A DNA stretch of 64,000 nucleotides from Shewanella marisflavi (lineage in GTDB: Bacteria > Pseudomonadota > Gammaproteobacteria > Enterobacterales > Shewanellaceae): NCBI RefSeq assembly GCF_023283925.1, contig NZ_JAKIKX010000001.1:744001-808000 (forward strand). The letters are read 5' to 3'. Under the pieces are notes generated by a model. The model was not told the origin of the DNA. It searched no databases and worked only from the letters and a program-made list of their open reading frames with translations. Position 1 is the first letter of the stretch. Each line of letters opens with the position of its first letter. A program made the translations under genes and the position numbers. This document shows positions 7,882 through 15,734 of this stretch, one piece after another.

Positions 7882-8307
7882 CAAAGACGTTTCTGTTCTA
7901 AAGCCAAATTTTAGATCTGTAAGCCTAACGGCTTTTTGTCCAGAACTTTCCCATACCGTCCAATCGAAGAGATGGATAACTGGGTGTAGATACGCCGGTG
8001 AGCTTCCGAAACAGGGATGTTTCGGCAGAGCCTACATGGAAGTATTTACGGCGTCTCACAGGCGTATCTGCACAAAAAAGCCTGCTGCCAAGCAATTCAA
8101 AACAGTGACGGTTAACGCTACAGTTAGCTTTACTAAGAGACGGACCAAGTTAGATGCTAGGTTTAGAAATCTCCGCCACCATTATCCCACTTACTGTTAG
8201 CAATCCAAGAACAACAGCGAATAGTGCTAGTTGGGTAAATGCTAACTACCCTTTGGGAATAGGTTAAAAAGGGAAAGTCTAACTCTAGGCAATAAAAGTC
8301 GCGCAGC
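7882..8307. other. gene-poor right flank of the accessory interval
   Basis: No credible gene; the plus-strand frame across 7715-8200 runs through the attC and the repeat and looks non-coding. It contains a weak stem AAGCC-TAAC-GGCTT with T residues (7921-7937), which might end cassette transcription, the second 90-bp repeat (7984-8073), and about 230 bases in which I see nothing further. Confidence 0.6.
7984..8073 (-). repeat. 90-bp structured intergenic repeat, copy 2 (inverted)
   Basis: Same length as copy 1 and in the opposite orientation. Ends GTGTAGATACGCC (7984-7996) and GGCGTATCTGCAC (8061-8073) pair 12 of 13. The internal hairpin CCGAAACA-GGGA-TGTTTCGG (8006-8025) keeps the 8-base stem and, read on the minus strand, the same TCCC loop as copy 1. 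Five of eight stem pairs differ from copy 1, yet all pair. Confidence 0.8.
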
Positions 8308-8331
8308 AAAAAGCGGCCTTGTTTGGCCGCC
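8308..8331 (-). terminator. terminator after ruvX
   Basis: On the minus strand, GCGGCC-AAACAA-GGCCGC is followed by TTTTT, ending the yciH-algH-ruvX transcript 17 bases past the ruvX stop. Confidence 0.85.
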
Positions 8332-8347
8332 ATTTAACTATCAAATC

Positions 8348-8767
8348 TTAATAGAGATTCTCGAAATAGCTTTCGATGATGAGCACCGCCGACATGGAGT
8401 CGACCTGGCCCTTCGACAGGGCCTTGTAGCCCCCCATTTCAAACAGCCTGGCCTTGGCGTCGGCGGTGGTGAGGCGTTCATCCTGGGTGGCGGTCTTGAC
8501 GCCGAAGCGGCCGTTGATGCGGTTGGCAAACTTGCGGGCCCTTTGGGTCATCTCCTGCTCTGTACCATCCATATTGAGGGGCAGGCCGACGACGATAAGG
8601 TCGGGTTTCCACTCGTTAATCAGTGCTTCTATCTCTTCCCATCTGGGAATGCCGTCGTTGGCCTTGAGAGAGGCGAGGGGCGTGGCGCTGCCGGTGATCT
8701 GCTGGCCGATGGCGACGCCTATGCTCTTGGTGCCAAAGTCGAAGCCCAAGACACTTGCTGAACTCAT
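8348..8767 (-). CDS. ruvX: YqgF/RuvX family RNase H-like nuclease
   Basis: A 139-residue protein of normal YqgF length with an RNase H-like fold. The family is annotated as a putative Holliday-junction resolvase and in E. coli is implicated in 16S rRNA 5'-end processing. The N-terminal catalytic Asp lies in [13 protein letters not shown]; a second acidic motif is DERLTTADA and the third Asp is in [12 protein letters not shown]. It starts 21 bases after the algH stop, the usual algH-ruvX pairing. Confidence 0.95.
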   Translation of the reverse strand: MSSASVLGFDFGTKSIGVAIGQQITGSATPLASLKANDGIPRWEEIEALINEWKPDLIVVGLPLNMDGTEQEMTQRARKFANRINGRFGVKTATQDERLTTADAKARLFEMGGYKALSKGQVDSMSAVLIIESYFENLY

Positions 8768-8788
8768 AACGAATTTTATCCTTTGTTT

Positions 8789-9346
8789 TTAGGCGTGACC
8801 TGTCTGGGATGAGAGTTGCCAGATATCAAAGCCCAATGATTCGGTGGCCTTTTGCCAGCGCTGATCGTGCTCAGTGTTGAACATAAGATCTGTATTGGCG
8901 GGGATGGAGAGCCAGGTGTTGTCGGCCAGTTCCTGTTCAAGCTGGTGGCGTCCCCAACCCGCGTAGCCCAGGGCGACGATAAACTGCTCCGGCGCCTCTT
9001 TGCTGCCCAATGAGGTGAGCACGTCTCTTGAGGTAGTGAGCATAAGATCGTCACTGATCTGCTGGCTGTTGCTCCATTGATTTTGCGGCGTGTGCAGCAC
9101 AAAGCCTTTCTCTTGCCCCACGGGGCCGCCCACCACAACCTTACTGTTAATGCTGTCTATGGTGTGAAAATCATCCAGCTCCATCTGTCTGAGCAGCTCA
9201 TTGACATCGACCCCTATAGGGCGATTGATCATCAGCCCCATCGCACCTTGCTCATTGTGTTCGCACAGGTAGATCACGCTTCGCTCGAAGAAAGTATCTT
9301 TGAGCGATGGCATGGCAATGAGTAAATGATTTTGCAAACTATCCAT
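8789..9346 (-). CDS. yqgE: YqgE/AlgH family protein (UPF0301)
   Basis: A 185-residue UPF0301 protein. The N-terminus [31 protein letters not shown] and the GLMINRP motif are typical; later [13 protein letters not shown] and [16 protein letters not shown] are family signatures. The family was once linked to alginate regulation (AlgH), but the molecular function is not settled. It sits 16 bases after the SUI1-like gene and 21 before ruvX, indicating one operon. Confidence 0.95.
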   Translation of the reverse strand: MDSLQNHLLIAMPSLKDTFFERSVIYLCEHNEQGAMGLMINRPIGVDVNELLRQMELDDFHTIDSINSKVVVGGPVGQEKGFVLHTPQNQWSNSQQISDDLMLTTSRDVLTSLGSKEAPEQFIVALGYAGWGRHQLEQELADNTWLSIPANTDLMFNTEHDQRWQKATESLGFDIWQLSSQTGHA

Positions 9347-9362
9347 CTAGCACTCCAATGGG

Positions 9363-9695
9363 TTATCCACCCGCCAGTTTGACCTGATAATTGAGTTTTT
9401 CCAGTAAGGTTTTCAGCAGCTCTCTGTTATCTGTCTGCACCTCTATGTTGAACTCTTTTACTGTGCCGCCGCAGCCACACTGTTTTTTGAGTTTCTGTGC
9501 TAACGCTTTAAGCTCTTTCTCATCTAGGCCCAAGCCCTTGATGACAGAGACGCCTTTGCCTTTACGGCCCTTACTGTCTTTATGGATTCTGACTATGCCG
9601 TCGCCCTGGGGCACGGCTTTGGTTTCTTTGGGTTGGTCGATTTTGCCGCCATCTGTGCTGTACACCAGGGCGATATTGGGATCGATTCTCATCAT
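9363..9695 (-). CDS. yciH: SUI1/eIF1-like translation factor YciH
   Basis: A 110-residue protein with the SUI1 domain in its C-terminal two thirds: a basic loop HKDSKGRKGKGVSVIKGL, then LKKQCGCGGTVK and a final LLEKLNYQVKLAGG. In E. coli YciH affects initiation-complex fidelity on the 30S subunit. Two adjacent ATG codons could serve as start; the outer one is given. First gene of the algH-ruvX cluster. Confidence 0.93.
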   Translation of the reverse strand: MMRIDPNIALVYSTDGGKIDQPKETKAVPQGDGIVRIHKDSKGRKGKGVSVIKGLGLDEKELKALAQKLKKQCGCGGTVKEFNIEVQTDNRELLKTLLEKLNYQVKLAGG

Positions 9696-9771
9696 CTATC
9701 ACACGCTTAACTAAGATACCCTGAGTTTACCAAATTGAAACTCCCTTGTGGGAGGAGTAATCGTTAGATAC

Positions 9772-9797
9772 AAAAAAAAGACCACCCTAAGGTGGTC
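9772..9797 (-). terminator. terminator after the small membrane protein gene
   Basis: GACCACC-TTAG-GGTGGTC on the minus strand followed by eight T residues, about 90 bases past the stop of the gene at 9888-10202. Confidence 0.85.
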
Positions 9798-9887
9798 ATG
9801 GATAGAAACAGATACCAAATGCAGGGAGGTATCCCAAGGCGACAGGCGTGCTGACGCAATTAGTGAGCAAAACTGTTCATGCAAAAA

Positions 9888-10202
9888 TTAGAGATATTGC
9901 AGCGCCAACATCACTAGCGACAGGCCGGTATAGGCGGCGCAGGGCAGAATAAAGCGGTGAAAACGGCTGATGGCTACGCTGCAGCCAGTTAGGGCGAAGC
10001 CTATGGCTATGCTGGCATGGCTTGAGGTATAGCCTAATGCCAGGGCAATCATCAAGATGATGAGTGCCAGCAAGGGCAGAGTAAAAAGCAGCCACTGTGA
10101 CGGCTGAATTTTGGCATTGTCGGCTATGGGAGCTGCCAACGTTTTTGGGGCAAACATAAAGATGGCGCTGGCGATAATAAATGCAGTGATAAACCAAGTC
10201 AT
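9888..10202 (-). CDS. small multi-pass membrane protein under a Fur-like box
   Basis: A 104-residue hydrophobic protein with about four predicted membrane helices (roughly residues 2-22, 37-57, 61-80 and 83-104) and no motif I recognise. A strong Fur-box-like sequence lies 26-41 bases upstream, so it is probably iron-repressed and may take part in iron acquisition or envelope adaptation. It ends in its own terminator. Function unknown. Confidence 0.75.
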   Translation of the reverse strand: MTWFITAFIIASAIFMFAPKTLAAPIADNAKIQPSQWLLFTLPLLALIILMIALALGYTSSHASIAIGFALTGCSVAISRFHRFILPCAAYTGLSLVMLALQYL

Positions 10203-10227
10203 GGCTAAAACCTCTATAACCTTAATT

Positions 10228-10243
10228 GATAATCATTATCATT
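10228..10243 (-). promoter_or_regulatory. Fur box
   Basis: GATAATCATTATCATT closely matches the GATAAT-repeat Fur consensus. It lies just upstream of the minus-strand membrane protein gene, where bound Fur would block its promoter. Confidence 0.75.
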
Positions 10244-10374
10244 TAGGCGTTTATTGAAGTCAAGCTGAATGAATTGTTATTTACAATAAAGAAGAGTTGT
10301 AGAACAGAGGTTTGCTATGTAAGCTTTAGGATAAATCCTGATATTAGTCATGTCTAAAACATGCTGGAGAGTTT

Positions 10375-10938
10375 ATGAAAAAGGTGATTATCTTAGCCGC
10401 CGCACTGGCCTTATCTGGGTGTAGCACACTAAAAACTAGCTCTGATTACGATCCCAAAGTCAATTTCGATGAGGTAAAGAGCTATGCATGGGTGGTTAAG
10501 AAGACTGATGACACCACCTATAACTTAGATGGCTTGATGGATCAGCGTGTCCGTGAGGCGGTTAATCGTGAGCTGCAGATGAAGGGCCTAAGTCAGGTTG
10601 AAGCCGATAGCGCCGATATACTGGTGAACTACTTCACCAAGGTGGACAAGAAGATTAATGTCGATACCTTTAATACCAATTTTGGTTATGACCCCTATTA
10701 CTATGGCCCGGGTTGGGGCTGGGGCAGCAGTGTACGCACCCAGACCACAGTGCGAGAGTACGAGGTGGGTACCCTAGTGCTGGATATGATCAATAGAGAA
10801 TCAGGAAAGTTGATTTGGCGCGGCTCGGTAGCCGATACCATAAGGGATAAGAGTACGCCAGAAGAGCGTGTCGAAGTGGTTAACAAGGCGGTAGCGGCTA
10901 TGATGCTCAACTACCCACCACAGAAAGAGGCTAAATAG
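10375..10938 (+). CDS. DUF4136 family lipoprotein
   Basis: A 187-residue protein with a lipoprotein signal (MKKVIILAAALALSGC, lipidated C16), followed by a DUF4136-type domain: the pattern FDEVKSYAWV near residue 38, INRELQxKGL-like and ADxLVNYFT segments, and a GTLVLDMI...LIWRGS motif near the C-terminus. A Gly/Tyr/Trp-rich patch (YDPYYYGPGWGWG) sits in the middle. Likely anchored in the outer membrane; function of the family is unknown. Monocistronic, with a terminator just downstream. Confidence 0.9.
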   Translation: MKKVIILAAALALSGCSTLKTSSDYDPKVNFDEVKSYAWVVKKTDDTTYNLDGLMDQRVREAVNRELQMKGLSQVEADSADILVNYFTKVDKKINVDTFNTNFGYDPYYYGPGWGWGSSVRTQTTVREYEVGTLVLDMINRESGKLIWRGSVADTIRDKSTPEERVEVVNKAVAAMMLNYPPQKEAK

Positions 10939-10954
10939 CCCATCGTCTTGCGAT

Positions 10955-10982
10955 AAAAGCGGCCTGTAGGTCGCTTTTTTTT
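10955..10982 (+). terminator. terminator after the DUF4136 lipoprotein
   Basis: Stem AAAAGCGGCC / GGTCGCTTTT with loop TGTA and a long T tract. Confidence 0.85.
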
Positions 10983-11119
10983 ATCTCTTTTTCTTCGATA
11001 AAAGTGCAGCGCCCTCGAGGATTCGACCAAAGTCCAAGTTATTCGAGTACAGCCCAGGTGTTATGCTGCCTCGGCCAAGACTTTTTAAACTCATGATTTA
11101 ATCGTATCTAGGGGGCAGC

Positions 11120-11569
11120 GTGGAACAGTTTTTACAGCAGTGGTTTCAGCACTATGAGAAGGGCGAGGGTGTCGAGGCGAAAGAGCTAAGTCAGGAGACA
11201 CTCACTCATTGGCAACAGCTATTGAGCGGTGCCAAGTCGGGCGAGCTTGAGCATTGGCAGAAGAATCCGCCAGGACGCCTAGCGTTAATTCTTCTCATGG
11301 GACCGGTCGCTCACTTGCTGGAAGACGAGGCGGCGCTGTCACTGCAACTTAAGGCACGCGACCTTTGCGTCTCAGGTGTGGATCGCGGCTTCGACACTCA
11401 GTTAGAGCCGCTGCAACGTCGCTGCTTCTATGATCCCCTGTTTTATTCAGCTAAGAGTGAAGACAGGGCATTATTGATTCGTTTGCTTGAAGGCTTGCAA
11501 TCTCAGTTGGCCACTTCATCAAGGCCTGCCTGGAGCCACTGGTATCAACAGGCGTCACTGAGCCACTAA
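11120..11569 (+). CDS. DUF924 family protein
   Basis: A 149-residue protein resembling DUF924, a helical tetratricopeptide-like family of unknown function. The matching segments are FLQQWF at the N-terminus, GELEHWQKNPPGRLALILLMGPVAHLL in the middle and LQRRCFYDPLFYSAKSEDRALL, which parallels the family YLPFMHSED motif. It is shorter than the usual 180 or so residues and lacks part of the C-terminus. The start is GTG 11120 behind GGGGGC. Confidence 0.8.
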   Translation: MEQFLQQWFQHYEKGEGVEAKELSQETLTHWQQLLSGAKSGELEHWQKNPPGRLALILLMGPVAHLLEDEAALSLQLKARDLCVSGVDRGFDTQLEPLQRRCFYDPLFYSAKSEDRALLIRLLEGLQSQLATSSRPAWSHWYQQASLSH

Positions 11570-11687
11570 AAAGATACAATAGGCGGGCGATAGGCTCGCC
11601 TCATTCAGCTCACTTATCATCACTGGATGAACCGCAAATGCTCTACCTGACAGGGTAAGCGGATTCGGCTTATCTACTTTATAGGCG

Positions 11688-12563
11688 TTAGGCGATGGCC
11701 GCCCGCAAGATTTGACGAAACACCTGACTCACCTCTTGGTTGACACTGCTGTGCTGAATCAAATCCACGTTGGCTATCCAGCCCATCTGTTCCATGTCGA
11801 GCGGAATATGGCGCAATTGCCCTTTGGCCAAGGCTTCCTGCGCCAGATGCTCTGGCAGTAGCGCCCAACCGAAACCCGACTTTGCCAAATCGAGCAGGGC
11901 ATAATAATTGTCTGCCAGCCAGAGCTGCGGCGAGTGCTCCGCCTGAAAACTCCACTCTTGACCCTGCTTGCTGCCAATGGTGAGCTGACGGTAGAGCTTT
12001 AAGCTGTCGAGATTATTCATTTTCTCCTGGGCCAGCGGATGATGTGGGCTGACCACAGGTTCAAATTTCACCGACCCCAGAGATTCAAAATCTATCTGCT
12101 GTGGGTAAATCTCTTCACTAAAAATCACCCCCATATCGACACTTTGCTGTCTCACCTGCTCGATGATTTCCCGACTGGGCAGGGTGCGAAGCTCAAGCTG
12201 GATCAAGGGATATTTATCGGCAAATAGATTCAGGTGCTGGCTAAGTTCAGAGAAGGGCACCCCTTCATCGATCGCCAGACGGAACTGCTGTGGCAAGCCA
12301 GCGTCAAGCGAGGTGACAAGTGATTGCAGCCTAAGGTGCTGGGCGATCACTGCCTTGGCCTGAGGCAACAGGGCCTCTCCAGCCGCTGTGAGTATTGGAT
12401 AGCGACCAGAGCGATCGAACAGCTCATGGCCACAGTCTATCTCCATGTTGATGATCTGCTGGCTCACGGCAGATTGCACCTTGTTAAGGTGCCTGGCGGC
12501 GGCCGAGAAGGAGCCTGTCTCCACCGTCGCTAAGAAGAGCTGCAGTTGTTCCAGTGTCGGCAT
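11688..12563 (-). CDS. LysR family transcriptional regulator
   Basis: A 291-residue LysR-type regulator. The N-terminal winged HTH (about residues 3-60) includes QLFLATVETGSFSAAARHLNKVQSAVSQQI, and a periplasmic-binding-like effector domain fills the rest. It is divergent from a PACE-type efflux gene with 85 bases between them, the same arrangement as Acinetobacter aceR-aceI. It probably activates that gene in response to a cationic compound. Confidence 0.93.
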   Translation of the reverse strand: MPTLEQLQLFLATVETGSFSAAARHLNKVQSAVSQQIINMEIDCGHELFDRSGRYPILTAAGEALLPQAKAVIAQHLRLQSLVTSLDAGLPQQFRLAIDEGVPFSELSQHLNLFADKYPLIQLELRTLPSREIIEQVRQQSVDMGVIFSEEIYPQQIDFESLGSVKFEPVVSPHHPLAQEKMNNLDSLKLYRQLTIGSKQGQEWSFQAEHSPQLWLADNYYALLDLAKSGFGWALLPEHLAQEALAKGQLRHIPLDMEQMGWIANVDLIQHSSVNQEVSQVFRQILRAAIA

Positions 12564-12592
12564 ATCGTAAAACCAGATGGTACCTACCTTTT

Positions 12593-12621
12593 ACCTATCT
12601 TATTTAGGGATGAAAATAGGT
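12593..12621. promoter_or_regulatory. candidate LysR operator between regulator and PACE gene
   Basis: ACCTAT (12593-12598) and ATAGGT (12616-12621) form an inverted repeat with a 17-base spacer inside the 85-base divergent intergenic region. Position fits a LysR-type binding site; the spacing is not tested. Confidence 0.4.
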
Positions 12622-12648
12622 GCAAGTTAATATGTTGGAGGTCAGATA

Positions 12649-13077
12649 ATGTCTACTACAGAAAGAATCCTACATGCTGCGCTGTTTGAGCTCTTTGCCT
12701 TGGCATTTGTGGTGCCTATTGCTATCTGGTTTACTGGTCACAGCTTGGGTGAGATGGCGGCGGTCGGTGTAGGTCTTAGCCTATATACCATGATATGGAA
12801 CTATGGCTATAACCTTTGGTTTGATCGGTATTTGGGGGATGAGCGCACCAAGCGCTCGCTTAAGCTGCGTGTGGTTCACGCACTGGGTTTCGAAGGCGGC
12901 CTGGTGTTTGTCTCTGTACCTGCGGTGGCCTGGTTTCTGGGCATCGCTATTTGGCAGGCACTGATGCTGGAAGCGGTATTTCTCGTGGTGTTTTTCTTCT
13001 ATGCCATTATTTTTAACTGGCTTTTTGATTGGGCAAGATCTAAGTTTTATGGGCAACGTCTTAACTCGGAAGCATAA
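12649..13077 (+). CDS. PACE family efflux transporter (AceI-like)
   Basis: A 142-residue inner-membrane protein with four helices formed by two tandem bacterial-transmembrane-pair domains. Both halves carry the PACE signature RxxHAxxFE: R6-I-L-H9-A10-A-L-F13-E14, and RVVHALGFE in the second half. The TM1 glutamate (E14) corresponds to the essential acidic residue of AceI. PACE proteins export chlorhexidine, short diamines and other cations by proton antiport. The start has a GGAGG site seven bases upstream. Confidence 0.93.
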   Translation: MSTTERILHAALFELFALAFVVPIAIWFTGHSLGEMAAVGVGLSLYTMIWNYGYNLWFDRYLGDERTKRSLKLRVVHALGFEGGLVFVSVPAVAWFLGIAIWQALMLEAVFLVVFFFYAIIFNWLFDWARSKFYGQRLNSEA

Positions 13078-13147
13078 GCTGGCATTAACTGGCTAAGTAA
13101 TGGCTAAAATGATAATTAATTTCATTAGATAGATATTCTTATATTGG

Positions 13148-13190
13148 AGATGCAGGCAGAAGGATATAAAATGTATTCCTGTCTGCATCT
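13148..13190. repeat. hairpin upstream of the OmpA-like gene
   Basis: AGATGCAGGCAG (13148-13159) pairs with CTGTCTGCATCT (13179-13190) over 12 bases with one wobble and a 19-base loop. No T tract follows immediately, so it may end the PACE transcript inefficiently or act as an operator. Confidence 0.5.
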
Positions 13191-13232
13191 TTATATTTGA
13201 TTGTTTTTCATGCCTTTTGAGGTACCTTCGGC

Positions 13233-13841
13233 ATGAGTAACTTAAAAGTGGCTAGGCTTGAAATGAGCAAGACTTCTACCCGTAAGCTAAAACGCTTGAT
13301 GCTAAGTCTGCTTGGCAGCTTGTGGTTCACTGGCGCCATCGCCGCTCAAGGGGTCATTGACAGTGACCTTGATGGCGTGCCCGACGGTAAAGATGCTTGC
13401 CCTAAGACGCGTGCGAATGTGGCGGTCGATGCCAGAGGCTGTGAGATACAAGAGGCTGATAGCCAGTGCCTTATGGCTAAGGGGCAGTTACTTACCGACT
13501 GTGATAAGGGGACTGTGAGCATCTATTTCGCCTTTGCCAGCGCCGAGATAGCAATATCCCAGTGGTCGCAGCTGGCCCGAGTGAAAACTTTTTTGCAGCA
13601 CAAGAATGCACGGCTTATCTTGGTGGGGCATACGGATAATATAGGCTCAGAAGCCTTCAATCTTGCGCTGTCGCGTCAGAGAGCCGAGCGGGTAAAACAG
13701 ATTTTAGTAGAAGATTATGGATTTCAGGCGGAGCGATTTTCAATCGTCGCCAAAGGCGCCAGCGAGCCCATCAGTAATAATGAAGGGGAGAGCGGGAGAG
13801 CCTTGAACCGCCGCGTTGAGTTTATGGTTGAGGCCAGATAA
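13233..13841 (+). CDS. OmpA family peptidoglycan-binding protein
   Basis: A 202-residue exported protein. A basic N-region and hydrophobic signal segment end near AIAA-QG. A thrombospondin-3-like calcium loop DSDLDGVPDGKDACP follows, then a C-terminal OmpA domain (about 95-200) with LILVGHTDNIGSEAFN and the LNRRVEFMV end motif that binds diaminopimelate. There is no beta-barrel, so it resembles the small periplasmic OmpA/MotB-type anchors. A second ATG at 13263 would give a shorter, more typical signal peptide and may be the true start. mscS follows by 30 bases. Confidence 0.88.
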   Translation: MSNLKVARLEMSKTSTRKLKRLMLSLLGSLWFTGAIAAQGVIDSDLDGVPDGKDACPKTRANVAVDARGCEIQEADSQCLMAKGQLLTDCDKGTVSIYFAFASAEIAISQWSQLARVKTFLQHKNARLILVGHTDNIGSEAFNLALSRQRAERVKQILVEDYGFQAERFSIVAKGASEPISNNEGESGRALNRRVEFMVEAR

Positions 13842-13871
13842 TGACTGGCCCGTATAATTAGGGAGCGTTAC

Positions 13872-14696
13872 ATGGAAAATTTGGATAAGTATATCGAGCA
13901 GGCGCCTGATCTGATCGTGACCTATGGTCTTAAGGTGGTCTTCGCCATTATCATCTTTATTATTGGTAAGTATCTGGCCAATGTGGCTAAGAAGCTTACC
14001 ACTAAGTTGATGAATAAGCGTAAGATTGACAAAACCGTGGTCTCTTTCGTGGCCAACATGGCCTGGGCCTTGGTGTTTGTGTTTACCGTGATCGCCACAC
14101 TGGGTCAGATTGGCGTGCAAACGGCTTCTTTGGTTGCCGTTATCGGTGCCGCCGGCTTGGCTGTTGGCTTGGCGCTGCAAGGCTCGCTATCTAACTTCGC
14201 CTCAGGCGTGCTTATGGTTCTGTTTCGTCCATGCCGCGTTGGTGATTATATTGAGGCTGCAGGTATTGCCGGTACGGTGGATGAGATCACCATCTTCTCA
14301 ACCAAGCTGCGCACCCCAGACAACAAGGTGATCGTGGCGCCTAACTCATCAATCATGAACGGCACCATCACCAACTACTCTGCTATGGAGACACGCCGCA
14401 TCGATTTAGTGATTGGTGTGTCTTACGATGCCGATCTTAAGCAGACCAAAGAAGTGCTCAAGCATGTACTCGATAACAATGCTTACATCCTTAAAGATCC
14501 CGCTTACACTGTGGCATTGACCGAATTGGCTGACTCTTCGGTTAACTTCGTGGTGCGTCCTTGGGTGAAAGGTAGCGACTACTGGCCAGCCCGTTTTGAG
14601 ATCTTAGAGCAGATCAAGTTGGCACTGGACGAGAACAACATAGGTATTCCATATCCACAGATGGATATCTATGTCAAAGAGACGCCAGCGGCATAA
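13872..14696 (+). CDS. mscS: small-conductance mechanosensitive channel MscS
   Basis: A 274-residue MscS-type channel, close to the E. coli length (286). Three membrane helices lie in the first 110 residues; the pore-lining TM3 is AVIGAAGLAVGLALQGSLSNFASG, with the alternating Ala/Gly packing of MscS. It continues into the beta domain FRPCRVGDYIEAAGIAGTV and the C-terminal vestibule. It opens on membrane tension to release solutes after osmotic down-shock. It may be co-transcribed with the OmpA-like gene. Confidence 0.95.
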   Translation: MENLDKYIEQAPDLIVTYGLKVVFAIIIFIIGKYLANVAKKLTTKLMNKRKIDKTVVSFVANMAWALVFVFTVIATLGQIGVQTASLVAVIGAAGLAVGLALQGSLSNFASGVLMVLFRPCRVGDYIEAAGIAGTVDEITIFSTKLRTPDNKVIVAPNSSIMNGTITNYSAMETRRIDLVIGVSYDADLKQTKEVLKHVLDNNAYILKDPAYTVALTELADSSVNFVVRPWVKGSDYWPARFEILEQIKLALDENNIGIPYPQMDIYVKETPAA

Positions 14697-14716
14697 GCCT
14701 GATGGTTTGATATGAG

Positions 14717-14744
14717 AAAGGTCGGCAATTGCCGACCTTTTTTG
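14717..14744 (+). terminator. terminator after mscS
   Basis: A perfect 24-base palindrome, AAAGGTCGGCAA / TTGCCGACCTTT, followed by T residues. Confidence 0.88.
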
Positions 14745-14783
14745 TGCCTGAATGTAGGCGCTCCAGGCTGAGCGCAATCCCAT

Positions 14784-15428
14784 TTAGTGGGCCTGACTGT
14801 CCTGGTTGCCATGCTGATAGTCGAACTTAGGCATACCCCAGTGGTAGCGAATGGCCAGCATGCGGAAGCTAAAGCCGACACTCAGGCTGATGGCCAGGTT
14901 AATCCACTCGGCGACCTCATAGTTGCGCAGTAAGATATAGAGGCTAGCCGTGGTCAGCGCGACCAAGGCGTAGAGCTCCTTTTTAAAGATCAGCGGCACC
15001 TGATTACAGAGAATGTCGCGGATCACGCCACCGAAGACGCCCGTTACGACGCCCATGACGATGGCCAACGTCGGACTATAGCCTAACATCAAGGTCTTCT
15101 GGGCGCCGATAATGGAAAACACCGCTAGCCCCAGCGCATCTATGGTAAGAAATAGCTTGGAGAGGTAGCGCATTACGGGCGAGATAATTACAGTCAACAG
15201 CGAAGCGAAGGCGATGGCCAGCAGGTAGTGAATATTCTCTACCCAGATAAGGGGATAATTGCCCAGGAGAATGTCCCGCAGGGTTCCGCCACCTATGGCT
15301 GTGGCGCAGCCTATGATGACCACACCAAACAGATCCATCTGTTTTCTGCCGGCGCATAGGGCGCCTGTCATGGCCTCGGCCAGTATGCCGATGAGCCAGA
15401 GTAGGGTGATAAATTCAGCTTCTTGCAT
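14784..15428 (-). CDS. TRIC/UPF0126 family membrane protein
   Basis: A 214-residue protein of seven membrane segments built from two UPF0126 repeats. Each repeat carries the glycine-rich motif (AIGGGTLRDILLG and VFGGVIRDILCN). The family includes YadS and YicG, which are proposed glycine exporters, and is homologous to TRIC cation channels. The substrate cannot be read from sequence. Transcribed alone, divergent from ltaE. Confidence 0.93.
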   Translation of the reverse strand: MQEAEFITLLWLIGILAEAMTGALCAGRKQMDLFGVVIIGCATAIGGGTLRDILLGNYPLIWVENIHYLLAIAFASLLTVIISPVMRYLSKLFLTIDALGLAVFSIIGAQKTLMLGYSPTLAIVMGVVTGVFGGVIRDILCNQVPLIFKKELYALVALTTASLYILLRNYEVAEWINLAISLSVGFSFRMLAIRYHWGMPKFDYQHGNQDSQAH

Positions 15429-15734
15429 TGTCGATTCAGTCGGAAAAAAAGAGAGCGCATATTGCCAGTGAGCAATGACAAAGAACAGCGAGATTTTTTG
15501 AGAATTTAGGATTAGATTTTTTAATCTTTTACCTGTTGCTTAGAACTCTTGGTTGCCGATTTCTTGCCGTTTTGGCACTTGCTGGAGAAAGTAGCCGGAT
15601 TAGTTTATTCAGGTTAACTGGCCCGTCTTTAGGCTTTAGATAAGAATTTTTGTTGTTGGTGCTAGCGAGCCCCGTCGGTGAAGAGTACTATTTCAGCTCT
15701 GTGTAGCAGTTTAAGATGAGTAGGACGGGGGAAA
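15429..15734. other. divergent intergenic region
   Basis: About 300 bases between the TRIC gene and ltaE. It must hold both promoters; apart from AT-rich stretches around 15490-15530 and a short AGATT/AATCT hairpin there, I see nothing distinct. Confidence 0.5.

Noticed and set aside
7715..8200. Plus-strand ORF of 161 codons overlapping the cassette gene end
   Set aside because: It reads through the attC and the second 90-bp repeat in another frame than the real gene.
5700..8350. Prophage or IS element as the cause of the accessory interval
   Set aside because: No transposase, integrase, phage gene or target duplication is visible; the cassette and repeat structure explains the interval better.
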